A stretch of 64,000 nt of DNA from Acidovorax sp. Leaf78 (GTDB taxonomy: Bacteria; Pseudomonadota; Gammaproteobacteria; Burkholderiales; Burkholderiaceae_C): NCBI RefSeq assembly GCF_001422735.1, contig NZ_LMLZ01000020.1:901272-965271 (forward strand), given 5' to 3'. This document shows positions 19,330 to 31,121 of the stretch, one piece after another. Position 1 is the first letter of the stretch. Each line of letters begins with the position of its first letter. The position numbers and the translations under genes were made by a program. A model generated the notes under the pieces. The model was not told the origin of the DNA. It ran no database searches and worked only from the letters and a program-made list of their open reading frames with translations.

Positions 19330-20343
19330 TCAGAGCTTGAGCTCCCAATGCTCCCCGACCAACTGCTGCCCGAACCCTTCGTAGGGCTCTGACTTGACCC
19401 GCGTGAAGCCGCGTTTGCCGTAAATGCCACGGGCCGCTGCGAGGCAGCTGTTGGTCCACAGCACCATCTTCTTGTAGCCCTTGGCGCGGGCAAAGGCAAT
19501 GCACTCGTCGGTCAGGCGTGCGCCCAGGCCCAGCCCGCGGGCCTGGGGCGACAGGATCAGCATGCGCAGCTGCGCCACGGTAGGGGACTTGCGCACCACG
19601 AACACGGCGCCCACGCGCTCGCCGTCGAGCTCGGCGATCCAGCAGCGCTCCCACTGGGGCTGGAACTTGGTCACGAACTGCGCGGCGATGTCGGCCACCA
19701 GTGCCTCGAAGCGGGCGTCCCAGCCGTACTCGCGCCAGTAGATATCGCCATGCTGTTGCACCACCCAGCCCATGTCGCCCGGCACGGGGTCGCGCAGGAC
19801 GACCACCTTGGCGGCGGGGGCGCTGCTGGTTGGTTCCAGCACGGCCTCGATGCGCTGCATGGCGTCGACCACCTCCTGGCGCCGGGCCGGGGGCAGGGGG
19901 GCGAGCAGGGCGGCGGCTTCGTCACGCGATCGCTGCTGCAGCGGCTCGAAGGCATCGCGCCCTGCGGCAGTCAAGACCAACACGCTCTGGCGCGCGTCCC
20001 GGGCGCTGGGGCTGCGGCTGATCCAGCCCGCCGCTTCAAAACGACGCAGGATGCGGCTCAGGTAGCCCCCGTCCAGGCCCAGGTCCCGCGCCAGTTCGCT
20101 GGCCACCAGGCCATCGCGGTGGGCCAGCTCGTACAGCACGCGCACATCGGTCAGCGACAGGTCGCTGCCCAGGAAGGGGTCCAGCACACCCACGCGGCGG
20201 GTAAAAAACCGGTTGAACCGGCGCACGGCTTTCACGGCCTCCGGGCCTACCGGGGGCATGGTTGCGGCAGGCGGCGTGGGCGCAGCACCTGCAGAAGAGG
20301 TGCCTGCCTTGGACGTATTTGCGCTCATGGTTGCCTTTGTCAT
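19330..20343 (-). CDS. MarR-type HTH / GNAT acetyltransferase fusion
   Basis: Two-domain protein of 337 residues. Residues 35-165 form a MarR winged helix (LSLTDVRVLYELAHRDG, then LGLDGGYLSRILRRFEAAG). Residues 175-337 form a GNAT domain with LSPQARGLGLGARLTDECI holding the acetyl-CoA loop, and the ARGIYGKRGF motif. A low-complexity Ala/Pro/Thr leader (residues 1-30) precedes; the second Met (20328) could be the true start. Such fusions are known in proteobacteria and probably link acetylation to gene control; ligand and targets unknown. It may form an operon with the single-domain GNAT gene 75 bp downstream. Confidence 0.92.
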   Translation of the reverse strand: MTKATMSANTSKAGTSSAGAAPTPPAATMPPVGPEAVKAVRRFNRFFTRRVGVLDPFLGSDLSLTDVRVLYELAHRDGLVASELARDLGLDGGYLSRILRRFEAAGWISRSPSARDARQSVLVLTAAGRDAFEPLQQRSRDEAAALLAPLPPARRQEVVDAMQRIEAVLEPTSSAPAAKVVVLRDPVPGDMGWVVQQHGDIYWREYGWDARFEALVADIAAQFVTKFQPQWERCWIAELDGERVGAVFVVRKSPTVAQLRMLILSPQARGLGLGARLTDECIAFARAKGYKKMVLWTNSCLAAARGIYGKRGFTRVKSEPYEGFGQQLVGEHWELKL

Positions 20344-20518
20344 TTAATTGATTGACTGAGGCAAGTATATGCCTGATGTAGATCAAGCCTGTCAGCGCCA
20401 GGGGGAAGTGCTTTCAGGGCGACAAAAAGTGCCCACTCACGTAAAATCGCGGGTTACCCACCACAGCCGCGCCCCACGAGGCCCCATCGCACATGGGCTG
20501 GCCGCGCTCCCCATCTGA

Positions 20519-22925
<2,407 letters not shown>

Positions 22926-22942
<17 letters not shown>

Positions 22943-25439
22943 GCGCCGCCGTCCCCAGCAATTGCTCCAGCGGCACGGGCTTGGCCACCGCGTAGCCCTG
23001 GGCATAGTCCACGCCGATGGTGCGCAACGCATCCACGATGGCGTCGGACTCGGCAAACTCGGCAATCGTCTCTTTGCCCATCACGTGGCCGATGCGGTGG
23101 ACCATCTCCACCATGGCGCGGCTGGTCGGGTCGTGCAGCAGGTCCTTCACGAAGGCACCGTCGATCTTGAGGTAGTTGACCGGCAGGTGCTTGAGGTAGG
23201 TGAACGACGACATGCCGGCACCAAAATCATCCAGTGCGAACCGGCACCCGAGCTGCTGCAGCTCTTTCATCAGGCGCACTGCGTTGGGCAGGTGCGATAT
23301 GGCGCTGGTTTCGGTGATCTCAAAGCACAGCAGCGCGCGGTCGAGCCCCGACTCGGTGAGGGCGGTGCGGATGTACTTAAGCAGGCTGTCGTCCCCCAGG
23401 CTGGTGCCTGAGAGGTTGATGGCGCAGGTGTGCAGCGCCCGCGCACCGGGCGTGCGCTGGTGGCGGGCCAGTGCCTGCAGCGTGTGGCGGATGACCCAGC
23501 GGTCGATGGACGGCATCATCCCGTAGTGCTCGGCGGCCGGAATGAAGGTGCCTGGCGACACCAGCTCGCCGTTTTCTTCGCGCAGGCGCAGCAACACCTC
23601 CATGTGCAAGCCTTCGTCGCCCCGGGTCTGCAGCGCACGGATGGTCTGGGCGTGCAACTGGAATTGCCCATGCTCCAGTGCCAGGCGCAGGCGCCTCACC
23701 CAGTCCATGTCGCCTTCGCGCCGGGTCATCTCGATGTCTTCGGGCTGGTAGATAAACACGCGGTTGCGCCCGCCTTCCTTGGCGCGGTAGCAGGCCATGT
23801 CGGCCACGCGCATGGCCTCCTGGATGGAGGTGAGCGCAGGGATGAGTTGCACCATGCCGATGGACAGGCCGGTGGTCAGTTGCTCGCCCTCCCACGTCAG
23901 GCGCAGGTCCTGGCCGGCCTGGCGCAGCTGTTCGGCAATGCGTGCCGAGGGCCCCGCGGGGCAGTCTTTCAGCAGGATGCCGAACTCGTCGCCACCCAGC
24001 CTTGCGAGGGTGTCGCCATCGCGCAGGTGGCTTTGCAGCATGCGGCAGACCTCCCGCAGCATCTCGTCGCCGGCCTGGTGGCCGCAGGTGTCGTTGATGA
24101 GCTTGAATTGGTCCATGTCTACGTACAGCAGCGACCCCTCGCGGCCCGGCTGGCGTGGGCGGTGGAGCAGGGCTTCCAGGCGCAGTTCGAACTCGCGCCG
24201 GTTCACCAAGCCGGTCAGTGCGTCGTGGCTCGCCTGCCAGGACAGTTGCTCCACGTACTGCTGCTCGCGCGTGACGTCGTGCAGCACCAGCACTGCGCCG
24301 GTCACCGTGCCATGCTGGCGCAAGGCAGAGGCCATGAGCTTGGTGGGCACCACCGTCTGGTCGGGCCGCACGATGGTGTGGTGGTGGGAGGGGTCTTGCA
24401 GGGGGCCATGGGTGCCTTCGCTGGCGTCCCCGCCATCGTCGCTATGTCTATTGCGGTAGTCGTTTCCGTAGTCGTTGCTGGGGGTGGCCAGGATGTCTGC
24501 TACCAAGGTGGCGGCAGTCGCCGCGCTGCGCCCGTCGCTGTCGAATTTCAGGACATCTTCGAGTGGCCGCCCGGCAGCCTGCGATGCAGCATGCCCCAGC
24601 AGATGTTCCGCCGCGGGGTTCATGTAGACGATTTGGCCATGGACGTTGGTGGTGATCACTGCGTCGCCGATGGCCGTGAGCGTGGTGCGCGCCTGTTCGC
24701 GCTCGGCGCTCAGGGCGCGCTCGGCGCGGCGGCGCTGGGTGAGCAGGGTGTGGGTGTGCCATAGCGTCAACACAATCAACGTGGCCGCCATGCCGCCGTT
24801 GAGCCACATCAGCAGCAGCACGATGCGGCGCGAGCTGTTGCCCAGCGCCTCGCTGAACCCGCGGGCAACGGGGGTCACGCCGGCGTTGATGTCGCGGATC
24901 GTGGCTTGCCAGTGCACCCGGGTGATCTCGTCCACCTGGCCCAGCTCGGTCTCGTGGCGGATCTCGTGCGACAAATCGCGCAGCGCGCTGATGTATTCGT
25001 CGCCCACCAGCCAGAACGCCAACGGCTTTTGCACGATGTCGAATTGGTGGAAGTACCGCAGCAGCCAGATCAGGCTGTCGATATCGTCCGGGTGGTTGCC
25101 GCCGCGCGCAAAACCTTCGCGTGCCAACGCCACCTGCACCTGTCCCGGCTGCAAGGCCAGGCGGGCCGCGCGATCACCCAAAGGGACTTCCATCGCCTGC
25201 GTGAAGCTGTCGAAAGCATGGGGCGATCCGTTGGCGGCGTATTGACCCAGGTAGTAGATGGCATCTTTTTGCCCTTTGGTCCACAGGCTCTCGCCAGCCA
25301 CGAAGGCCCGCACGGTGGACAGCACATACAGGCTGGCCGTGGCGCAGGCGGCCAGCAGCAGCACCATCGCAATGAAGGGCCAGTTCAGCCGCAACGTCAG
25401 CTGCAGGGGACTTCGCTCACCGGACTGCAATGCATCCAT
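22926..25439 (-). CDS. Membrane GGDEF-EAL protein with PAS domain (c-di-GMP turnover)
   Basis: Inner-membrane protein of 837 residues. TM1 near 20-40 and TM2 near 235-255 bracket a periplasmic sensor region; a PAS domain follows (about 280-400, [20 protein letters not shown]). The GGDEF domain has an intact [10 protein letters not shown] and an inhibitory RxxD site (RDGD) five residues before it. The EAL domain has EVLLRL in place of EALLRW but keeps [29 protein letters not shown] and KIDGAFVKD. Both synthesis and breakdown of c-di-GMP look possible. Start 25439 is preferred for GGGAG eight bases upstream. Confidence 0.93.
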
Positions 25440-25660
25440 CGATTGATCTCCCACCGGGTGCCAAGGCGCCTAGGCTTTTGTGCGGCCACCTCGCGCGAGG
25501 GGCCTGGGCCATGCAGGCGCCACCTTCCGAAGGCTCACTGGCGCAAGGGCACCGCCAGGAGGTATCAACGCACTATATAGCGATCATCCGGCAAATGCAT
25601 GCAAAGCGTGGCGCCGGCCAGCGTGATCTGCGCGCAGCCGAGGCAACGCGTGGGGGCCCA

Positions 25661-25695
25661 AAGAAAAAGCCCAGGGCAGGTTGTCTGCGCTGGGC
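25661..25695 (-). terminator. Rho-independent terminator
   Basis: On the minus strand, GCCCAG (25695-25690) pairs with CTGGGC and is followed by TTTTTCTTT. It lies about 60 bp after the stop of the gene at 25754-26221. The remaining 25440-25753 shows no gene. Confidence 0.7.
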
Positions 25696-25753
25696 CGGTG
25701 CGTGAGGTTTGAAAGCGCTTGCCTTCGCCCCACGGGGTGGAATGCAATAAGTC

Positions 25754-26221
25754 TTACGGCGACGGCGAAGCGGCGCGCGTGCCCACCACCACGGACTGCT
25801 GGTCATCCGGCAGGGCCGGCGTGACCAGGTCTTCGATGATGAACGTGCGGTAGTAAAAGGCAGCCACCGCGCCCTCCGGGGTGATGGCGGACACCAGCGC
25901 ATCTGCGTTGTCCTTGTCGTCCATTTTCACCAGCATGCCGTGGTGGCCGGTGCCGGCCAGGTCGGCAATGCGGCGGACCATGTCGCCTTCGGCGCCGACG
26001 GAGGGCAGGGGTGCATCGGCTGTGCCCAGGGTGCGCACGATGTCCTGCAGGATGACATCGGGGCTCGCATAGGCTGCATCGCCCGTATGGCCAGCAGCCT
26101 GCAAGGCCGCAGCAGCCTGGCGCACGCAGTCCTCGTCTGGGAACAGCGCAAATACGTGGCCGGTGGGGTAGAAGGTACCGCCCATGTTGGTCATGGACGA
26201 ATCAAGAATCAGAGGTTTCAT
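25754..26221 (-). CDS. Hypothetical protein, possible stress-protein-like alpha/beta fold
   Basis: Soluble protein of 155 residues, not firmly recognised. The pattern FALFPDEDCVRQAAAALQAAG followed by a short strand loosely recalls the YflT/GS17M general-stress domain; this is a weak resemblance. The middle holds GHHGMLVKMDDKDNADALVSA, and the C-terminal AAFYYRTFIIEDL looks like a core strand and helix. The start at 26221 is chosen because GGGAG stands six bases upstream; the Met two codons earlier would sit on the ribosome site. A terminator follows at 25661-25695. Confidence 0.7.
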   Translation of the reverse strand: MKPLILDSSMTNMGGTFYPTGHVFALFPDEDCVRQAAAALQAAGHTGDAAYASPDVILQDIVRTLGTADAPLPSVGAEGDMVRRIADLAGTGHHGMLVKMDDKDNADALVSAITPEGAVAAFYYRTFIIEDLVTPALPDDQQSVVVGTRAASPSP

Positions 26222-26325
26222 GGCCATCTCCCGGTGGTGTTGGAACTCTCTGGATTGAAACCGGGCGCGGGTGCAGGCCGTGTAGGTCGGTGGGCCTTTT
26301 TGCCGTCAGCAGGCTGTTTTTTGAG

Positions 26326-26382
26326 ATGAAAATCGCCTCTCCCGCTTGATGTGTAAGCGCCAGCAGCTATTAATTGTGTAGC
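26326..26382 (-). repeat. 57-bp hairpin repeat, intergenic copy
   Basis: Read on the minus strand: 26-base left part with AATAGCTGCTGGCGC, 8-base loop, right part CAAGCGGGAGAGGCG, then ATTTTCAT. Spacing is the same as in the other copies. It lies between the genes at 25754 and 26408. Confidence 0.8.
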
Positions 26383-26407
26383 AATGCACCACGGCACACG
26401 GTGGCAG

Positions 26408-27133
26408 CTAGCGTCCTACCCCGGCGATCCATGCCACCAGTGCCGCGCAGTGCACCACCACGGTCACCCAGTAGACGGCGCGGAAATCCTGCTTGCTCGA
26501 CTTGTGCCGCATGGCCTGTTGGGCCAGCCACGCGGCAGGCCAACCACCCGCCAGGCCGAGCAGGTGCAGGTGGCTTTCCGCGGTGCGCCAGCGCCCGTCG
26601 ATGGCTGCGCTCTTGTCGGCTGCGTAGGCCCAGAATGTGATGGCGTTGACTGCCACCGCAGCGGCCAGCGTCGGTGCCAGTGGCAGCTGGCGCGTCCAGA
26701 TACCCCAGGCCAGCAGGGCAAGCCATCCGAAGGTCAGCAGTAGCGCCAGGCTGCCGGATGCCGGGCTGCCCGCAGCCTCCCGTGGTCGGCGTCGCCGTGG
26801 GCTCCGAGGGGCCCGCGCTGTGTGGCCCACATGGCTGCGCTGATGTTGATGTTGCTGCTGATGCGGTGCGGCGCGGCCGCGGGATGGCTCGTCGCGCGCA
26901 GTGCGGGCGCTCGCAGCCCATGGCTCCGTCGCTGTCGGTTGTACCGCCATGGCCCGCGGTCCCTTGCCGCCGACGTGGATCTCTTCGTACTGGACGGCCA
27001 GGCCTTCACGGGGTGGAGCGCTGCCACGAAAGTCGCGCACATGAAAGAACACATCGGCCGACGTACCGGGGCTGCGGATGAAGCCGAAAGCGCGCGTGGC
27101 GTCCCAGCGGATGACGGTGCCTTGCTTTTGCAT
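26408..27133 (-). CDS. Cold-shock domain / DUF1294 membrane fusion protein
   Basis: Protein of 241 residues. Residues 1-70 are a cold-shock domain with the RNP1-like GFIRSPGTSADVFFHVRDF. An Arg/His/Gln-rich linker of about 60 residues follows. The C-terminal 100 residues are a DUF1294 domain with about three hydrophobic segments and the family motif FWAYAADKSAA, then HLLGLAGGWPAAWLAQQAMRHKS. This fusion is known among proteobacteria; function unknown, but the layout suggests a membrane-tethered RNA-binding protein. The ATG at 27133 begins directly with MQKQGTVIRWD. It lies 14 bp after a CoA-transferase gene on the same strand. Confidence 0.9.
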   Translation of the reverse strand: MQKQGTVIRWDATRAFGFIRSPGTSADVFFHVRDFRGSAPPREGLAVQYEEIHVGGKGPRAMAVQPTATEPWAASARTARDEPSRGRAAPHQQQHQHQRSHVGHTARAPRSPRRRRPREAAGSPASGSLALLLTFGWLALLAWGIWTRQLPLAPTLAAAVAVNAITFWAYAADKSAAIDGRWRTAESHLHLLGLAGGWPAAWLAQQAMRHKSSKQDFRAVYWVTVVVHCAALVAWIAGVGR

Positions 27134-27147
27134 CGGGTGTCGGTGCC

Positions 27148-28071
27148 TCAGGCCAGGGTGTGCAGCGGAATGTCCTGCGCAGCCGCCAGCGTATCGAGCT
27201 GCGCACGCGTCTGGCTGAGCAGGAACCGGGCTACCGCCTGGTGCGTAGCTGCGGCGCGCAGCACGTCGGCATCGCCCATCGCGGGCAGGCCTGCGGCGGC
27301 ACACAGGCGGGCGGCAAAGTGTGGCTCCAGCGCAGCCACTGCCACGCGGCCATCGGCACAGGGGTAGATGCGGTAGCCCGCGTGGTGGCCGCCCACGTCA
27401 CCGTCAGGCGTGGTCAGCCCCCAGTCGCGGGGTTGGGCCAGCCATGCGGCAGCGTCGGCCAGCGCGACTTCGATGCACACGCCGCTGCCGGTGTGGGCGC
27501 GCTCCAGCAGTGCCTGCAGCACGGCTTCGCTGGCCATTAGCGCACCGCCCATGTCGGCGTAGAGGGTGGGGGGCATCTCGGTGCCTGTCACCAGCCCGGC
27601 GTCGGCCAGGTAGGTGAGGTCGTGGCCCGGCTCCTCGGCCCGTTCGGCCGCGGCGCCCACGATGCGCACCAGCGACAGGCGCGGGTAGCGCGCCTGCAGC
27701 GCATCCCATGCCAAGCCCAGCTTGGCCAGCGCCGACGGCCGAAAGGAGGTGATCAGCACATCGGTGCGCACCAGCTCTTCATGCAGCGCTGCCTGCCCTT
27801 CAGGCGTCTTGAGGTGGGCCTGCACCACCCGCACGCCCGCATGCAGCGTGGCGTAGGCGGCGGGGCTGTAGATGCCCATGGGGTCGGCGCTGGGTTGGCC
27901 GGGCGCGGGAGGTGGTTCCAGCTTGGTGCACTCTGCGCCCAGGTGGGCGCAGCGCATCAGTGCAGCGGGGCCGGGAAGGTTGAGCGCCAGGCTCAGGATG
28001 CGGGTGTTGCGAAGCGGCTGGGGCCGGGTGGCGGCCTGTGGCGTCACGGTGGAAACAGTCATGGATGGCAT
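27148..28071 (-). CDS. Family III CoA-transferase (CaiB/BaiF; AMACR-like)
   Basis: CoA-transferase or racemase-like enzyme of 307 residues, shorter than the 360-400 usual for the family. The N-terminal core reads LALNLPGPAALMRCAHLGAEC and TKLEPPPAP. The active-site block GHDLTYLADAGLV keeps the His-Asp pair seen in alpha-methylacyl-CoA racemases, and GSGVCIEVALADAAAW matches the family. The shorter length suggests loss of part of the small domain. The start is taken at 28071 (MPSMTV); further upstream frame looks non-coding. Substrate unknown; alpha-methylacyl-CoA racemase is as likely as a transferase. Next gene in the same direction is the cold-shock fusion. Confidence 0.87.
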   Translation of the reverse strand: MPSMTVSTVTPQAATRPQPLRNTRILSLALNLPGPAALMRCAHLGAECTKLEPPPAPGQPSADPMGIYSPAAYATLHAGVRVVQAHLKTPEGQAALHEELVRTDVLITSFRPSALAKLGLAWDALQARYPRLSLVRIVGAAAERAEEPGHDLTYLADAGLVTGTEMPPTLYADMGGALMASEAVLQALLERAHTGSGVCIEVALADAAAWLAQPRDWGLTTPDGDVGGHHAGYRIYPCADGRVAVAALEPHFAARLCAAAGLPAMGDADVLRAAATHQAVARFLLSQTRAQLDTLAAAQDIPLHTLA

Positions 28072-28201
28072 GGCGGTAGCGTTGGGTGGCACAGGGCGCC
28101 GGCGGTGGGGCAGGGCACCCCAGGCCGAAACCGGTTGGAACTTTTGGCAGCGGCAAGCGCTCCCTCCAGCGTTATACATAATTTGTTACGCTTCCTGACC
28201 C

Positions 28202-29125
28202 ATGCAACGCAGAACTTCAATGGCCGCCCTGGCCGGCCTGGCCACATTTCCGGGAGCTTTCTCCATGACATCTTTGAGCCATGCCGCCGCATTGCCCCAG
28301 TTGCAGGCCTTGAAGCCGTCGCCACGCATGCCCGTGCTGTTCGTAGGCCACGGAAGCCCCATGAATGCAATCGAAGACAACGCCTGGCGCCGCAGCTGGC
28401 AGGCCACGGGCACTGAGCTGATGGCGCGCGCGGTGCAGCCGCAGCTCATTCTGTGCGTGTCGGCCCACTGGCTCACGCGGGGCGGCTGGCAGGTCACCGG
28501 CATGGCGCAGCCCAAGACGATTCATGATTTCGGCGGCTTTCCGCAGGCGCTGTTCGACCAGCAGTACCCCGCACCGGGTGCGCCTGTGGTGGCGCGCAGT
28601 ATTGCCCAAGAGTTGAAGTCGCCGGCCACGGGCGCAGCGCTGGGTGTGGACGAGGGCGAATGGGGGCTCGACCACGGCACGTGGTCAGTCCTCAAGCCCA
28701 TGTTCCCCAAAGCGAACATTCCGGTGCTGCAGCTGTCCATGGACTACAGCCGAGCTCCGGCCGAGCACTACGCGCTGGGCCAGCAACTCAAAGGCCTGCG
28801 CGACCGCGGCGTGTTGATTGTCGGCAGCGGCAACATCGTGCACAACCTGCGCGCATCGCGCCGCGGCTCTGCCGCCAACGAGGCCTACGACTGGGCCACC
28901 GAATTCGACACGGTGGTGCAGGACCAGATCAGGAAGGGCCAGCTGGGAGCCCTGCAGGACTTTCAGAAGCTGGGCGCTGTGGCCCAGCAGGCGCACCCTA
29001 CGCACGAGCACTATCTGCCTCTGCTGTACGCAGCGGGCGCGGTGGAGTCCAGCGAGATGCCGCGGTTTTTCAACACGGGCTACCAGTCGGCGTCGATCTC
29101 GATGCGGTCGGTGTGGTGGGGTTGA
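28202..29125 (+). CDS. Class III extradiol ring-cleavage dioxygenase (4,5-DOPA dioxygenase/YgiD family)
   Basis: LigB-type non-haem dioxygenase of 307 residues; YgiD itself is about 260. Metal and catalytic residues appear in VGHGSPMNAI, SAHWLTRGG, LDHGTWSVL and THEHYLPLLYAAGA. An extra N-terminus begins MQRRTSMAALAGLATFPGAF, a twin-arginine-like signal, so the enzyme may be exported; YgiD itself is cytoplasmic. It is divergent from the CoA-transferase gene with a 130-bp gap. Ring cleavage of a catechol such as DOPA is inferred from the family. Confidence 0.92.
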   Translation: MQRRTSMAALAGLATFPGAFSMTSLSHAAALPQLQALKPSPRMPVLFVGHGSPMNAIEDNAWRRSWQATGTELMARAVQPQLILCVSAHWLTRGGWQVTGMAQPKTIHDFGGFPQALFDQQYPAPGAPVVARSIAQELKSPATGAALGVDEGEWGLDHGTWSVLKPMFPKANIPVLQLSMDYSRAPAEHYALGQQLKGLRDRGVLIVGSGNIVHNLRASRRGSAANEAYDWATEFDTVVQDQIRKGQLGALQDFQKLGAVAQQAHPTHEHYLPLLYAAGAVESSEMPRFFNTGYQSASISMRSVWWG

Positions 29126-29688
29126 GCGGTCAGGTGCGTAGGGGCGGGCGGCGTGGCGCGCAACCGCCCAGGGCGACGGTCTTCGAAGCCTGGCTGTAGC
29201 GAGCGCTGCGTACGTCCCATGCTGAAGGGCAACGCCTTCCATCGGCACTGAGGCTCAGAACCCGGGGTGGATGGCTGTCCAATTGCCCTGGCGGGCAATA
29301 CCATCATTGACGCCTCGAACTTGGCTCTACGGACGTTGCCGAGGCGTCCATATAGCCAGAACGCAGTACGGGCACGGGCTCGCTCGGCTGGGCTCGGTTC
29401 GGCTCCATATCCAGCTTTCAACCGTTCGTTCAGATCACGCGTTCCCCAGGGCCCCGCTTTCACATCTGCACGCTAGGACTCCATGCCTCCCGGTCATCGG
29501 CAAAGCACATTGAGCTACCGGTCCATGGCTACGCTGCCGGGACTACAAGGCGTCAGGTTGACAGCCGACCCGCCGGCCCTGCGGGCCGCCATATCGTGCA
29601 TTCAGCAGTGTTGATCTGCAGCGTCGAATGGATGGCTGCGGACCTTGGCGTCACCCTTTTCTTTGCCTTTACCTCTACCGATCACGCC
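29126..29688. other. Intergenic region without recognisable gene
   Basis: 563 bp between the dioxygenase and CHASE3 genes. Short open frames here lack ribosome sites and family resemblance. No clear terminator, tRNA or repeat seen. Confidence 0.5.
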
Positions 29689-30450
29689 ATGCCTCTTCAG
29701 CTGCCACAGTCTTCCGCAGTGCGTGGCCTGGCACGTTCGTTGATGCGTTCATTCGCCAAGCCCTTGCGCAAACTTGGCAGCTTGCGCAGCCGCCGCCTCA
29801 AGGTTCCTCCCCGCCGCGTGATGGTGTGGTCGGTTTTCTCGGCATTGCCGATGACCATGGTGGTGCTGCTGGGAACCTACCTTTCCTATCATTTCCACGA
29901 GCAATTGGTGCAGAGCCGTTCTCAGGTGGACTACACCCACAGGGTCCTGGGCGAGGTCAACCAGCTGTTCATCCTGCTGCAGGACGCCGAGACCGGCCAG
30001 CGCGGCTTCGTCATCACAGGAGACGACAGTTATCTCGATCCCTACCAACAGGCGGTCGAGGCCGCCGGGCCGACGTTTGCGCGCCTCAGACAGCTGCTGG
30101 TGGGCAGCGCGATTCAGAACTCTCAGATGGACCGGCTCGAGGTGTTGATCGATGACAAGCTCGGTGAACTGCGCGAGGTGATCGCACTGCGTCGCCAGGA
30201 TGGCTTTGCCTCCGCAGGAACGAGGATCGCCATGGGCCAAGGCAAGCAGCTCATGGACGCCGTGCGCGCTGAAGTACAGGAAGTAGTGCGCACCGAAAAG
30301 TCGCTGCTGAACCAACGGCAGGAGGTCGCCAAGCTGCGGGAGCGTGAGTTGATGAAGGTGGGCATGTATGTGGCCGCCCTGTCCATCTTGATGCGCATTG
30401 TGCTGGCCATCACGTTGGTGCAGTTGCGCAAGCGCCGCGTGCTGGCCTGA
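29689..30450 (+). CDS. Stand-alone CHASE3-domain membrane protein
   Basis: Inner-membrane protein of 253 residues. A basic N-terminus leads to TM1 (about 50-70, VFSALPMTMVVLLGTYLSY), then a periplasmic CHASE3 sensor domain with LFILLQDAETGQRGFVITGD and SYLDPYQQAV. TM2 is near the C-terminus (VAALSILMRIVLAITLVQL), followed only by RKRRVLA. CHASE3 is normally joined to a kinase, cyclase or methyl-accepting domain; here the protein stops after TM2, so it has no output domain of its own. It may be a short sensor acting through a partner, or the remnant of a kinase. The downstream gene is on the opposite strand, so no fused output continues. Confidence 0.85.
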   Translation: MPLQLPQSSAVRGLARSLMRSFAKPLRKLGSLRSRRLKVPPRRVMVWSVFSALPMTMVVLLGTYLSYHFHEQLVQSRSQVDYTHRVLGEVNQLFILLQDAETGQRGFVITGDDSYLDPYQQAVEAAGPTFARLRQLLVGSAIQNSQMDRLEVLIDDKLGELREVIALRRQDGFASAGTRIAMGQGKQLMDAVRAEVQEVVRTEKSLLNQRQEVAKLRERELMKVGMYVAALSILMRIVLAITLVQLRKRRVLA

Positions 30451-30482
30451 TCAGCGCCCTGTAAAGGGCTTGCGTTGCCGGA

Positions 30483-31121
30483 TCATGGAGCGCCCTTGCT
30501 GGCTGCGGTGGACTTGGCTGCCGTGCCTTGAATGGTAAGCCAATGCCACCGGTCGCGGTAGCTTGAGGCCTTGGCTTCAAAAAGCGGCAGGTGCGGACAC
30601 AGAGGGTTGGGCCGCAAAGTGCCCGCGTAAAGTTCCGCCAGCCCATAGGGCGCATACAGCATCGGCAAGGCTGGCGTTGCGCCCGGTTGCAGGCCCACAC
30701 AGGTGCACGGCACCAGAAACCGCTCGATGCCGGCGCGCGACGACTGCAGTGCGTCGTAGGGAAACCCGAACCATTGCTCGTACCAAAGATGCACCCGGGC
30801 CTGGTTCTTGGCTTCCACCGTGATCGGCAGGTCCGAAAACAGGGCAGTGACGCGGGCCTGCACGCTATGTTCCGCGTCCTCCGACAGGTCTGCAGCGTCG
30901 AAGTAGAACAGGTCGTAGTCCTTGATGTGCGCAGTGGACGCCCACCCGGAGCGCAGGTTCCATACCGTCTGGAACAGGCAGCCCGCGACCAGCCAGGCAT
31001 CCGGCAGGCCCAGAAGTGGCAAACGCTCCAGAATGGCCGCGTTGTGCGGGTTCTGGAGCGCTTCGGTCACAAAGCGGCGCTCGAGCGCCGCTCCCGTATC
31101 CAACTCAGACCACCTTGGCAA
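30483..31121 (-). CDS. Nucleotidyltransferase-like protein (NTP_transf_6 family)
   Basis: Protein of up to 212 residues resembling the NTP_transf_6 family. Motifs: AWLVAGCLFQTVWN, the acidic KDYDLFYFDAADLSEDAE that probably binds metal, HLWYEQWFGFPYDALQSSRA, and C-terminal LFEAKASSYRDRW. The start is uncertain: TTG 31121 (MPRWSEL) overlaps the end of the aminotransferase gene by 17 bp, while TTG 31103 would abut it. It is cotranscribed with that gene. Reaction unknown for the family. Confidence 0.85.
   Translation of the reverse strand: MPRWSELDTGAALERRFVTEALQNPHNAAILERLPLLGLPDAWLVAGCLFQTVWNLRSGWASTAHIKDYDLFYFDAADLSEDAEHSVQARVTALFSDLPITVEAKNQARVHLWYEQWFGFPYDALQSSRAGIERFLVPCTCVGLQPGATPALPMLYAPYGLAELYAGTLRPNPLCPHLPLFEAKASSYRDRWHWLTIQGTAAKSTAASKGAP

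Noticed and set aside
29267..29513. Short plus-strand open frames in the gap before the CHASE3 gene
   Set aside because: No ribosome site, overlapping frames, and no protein-like pattern.
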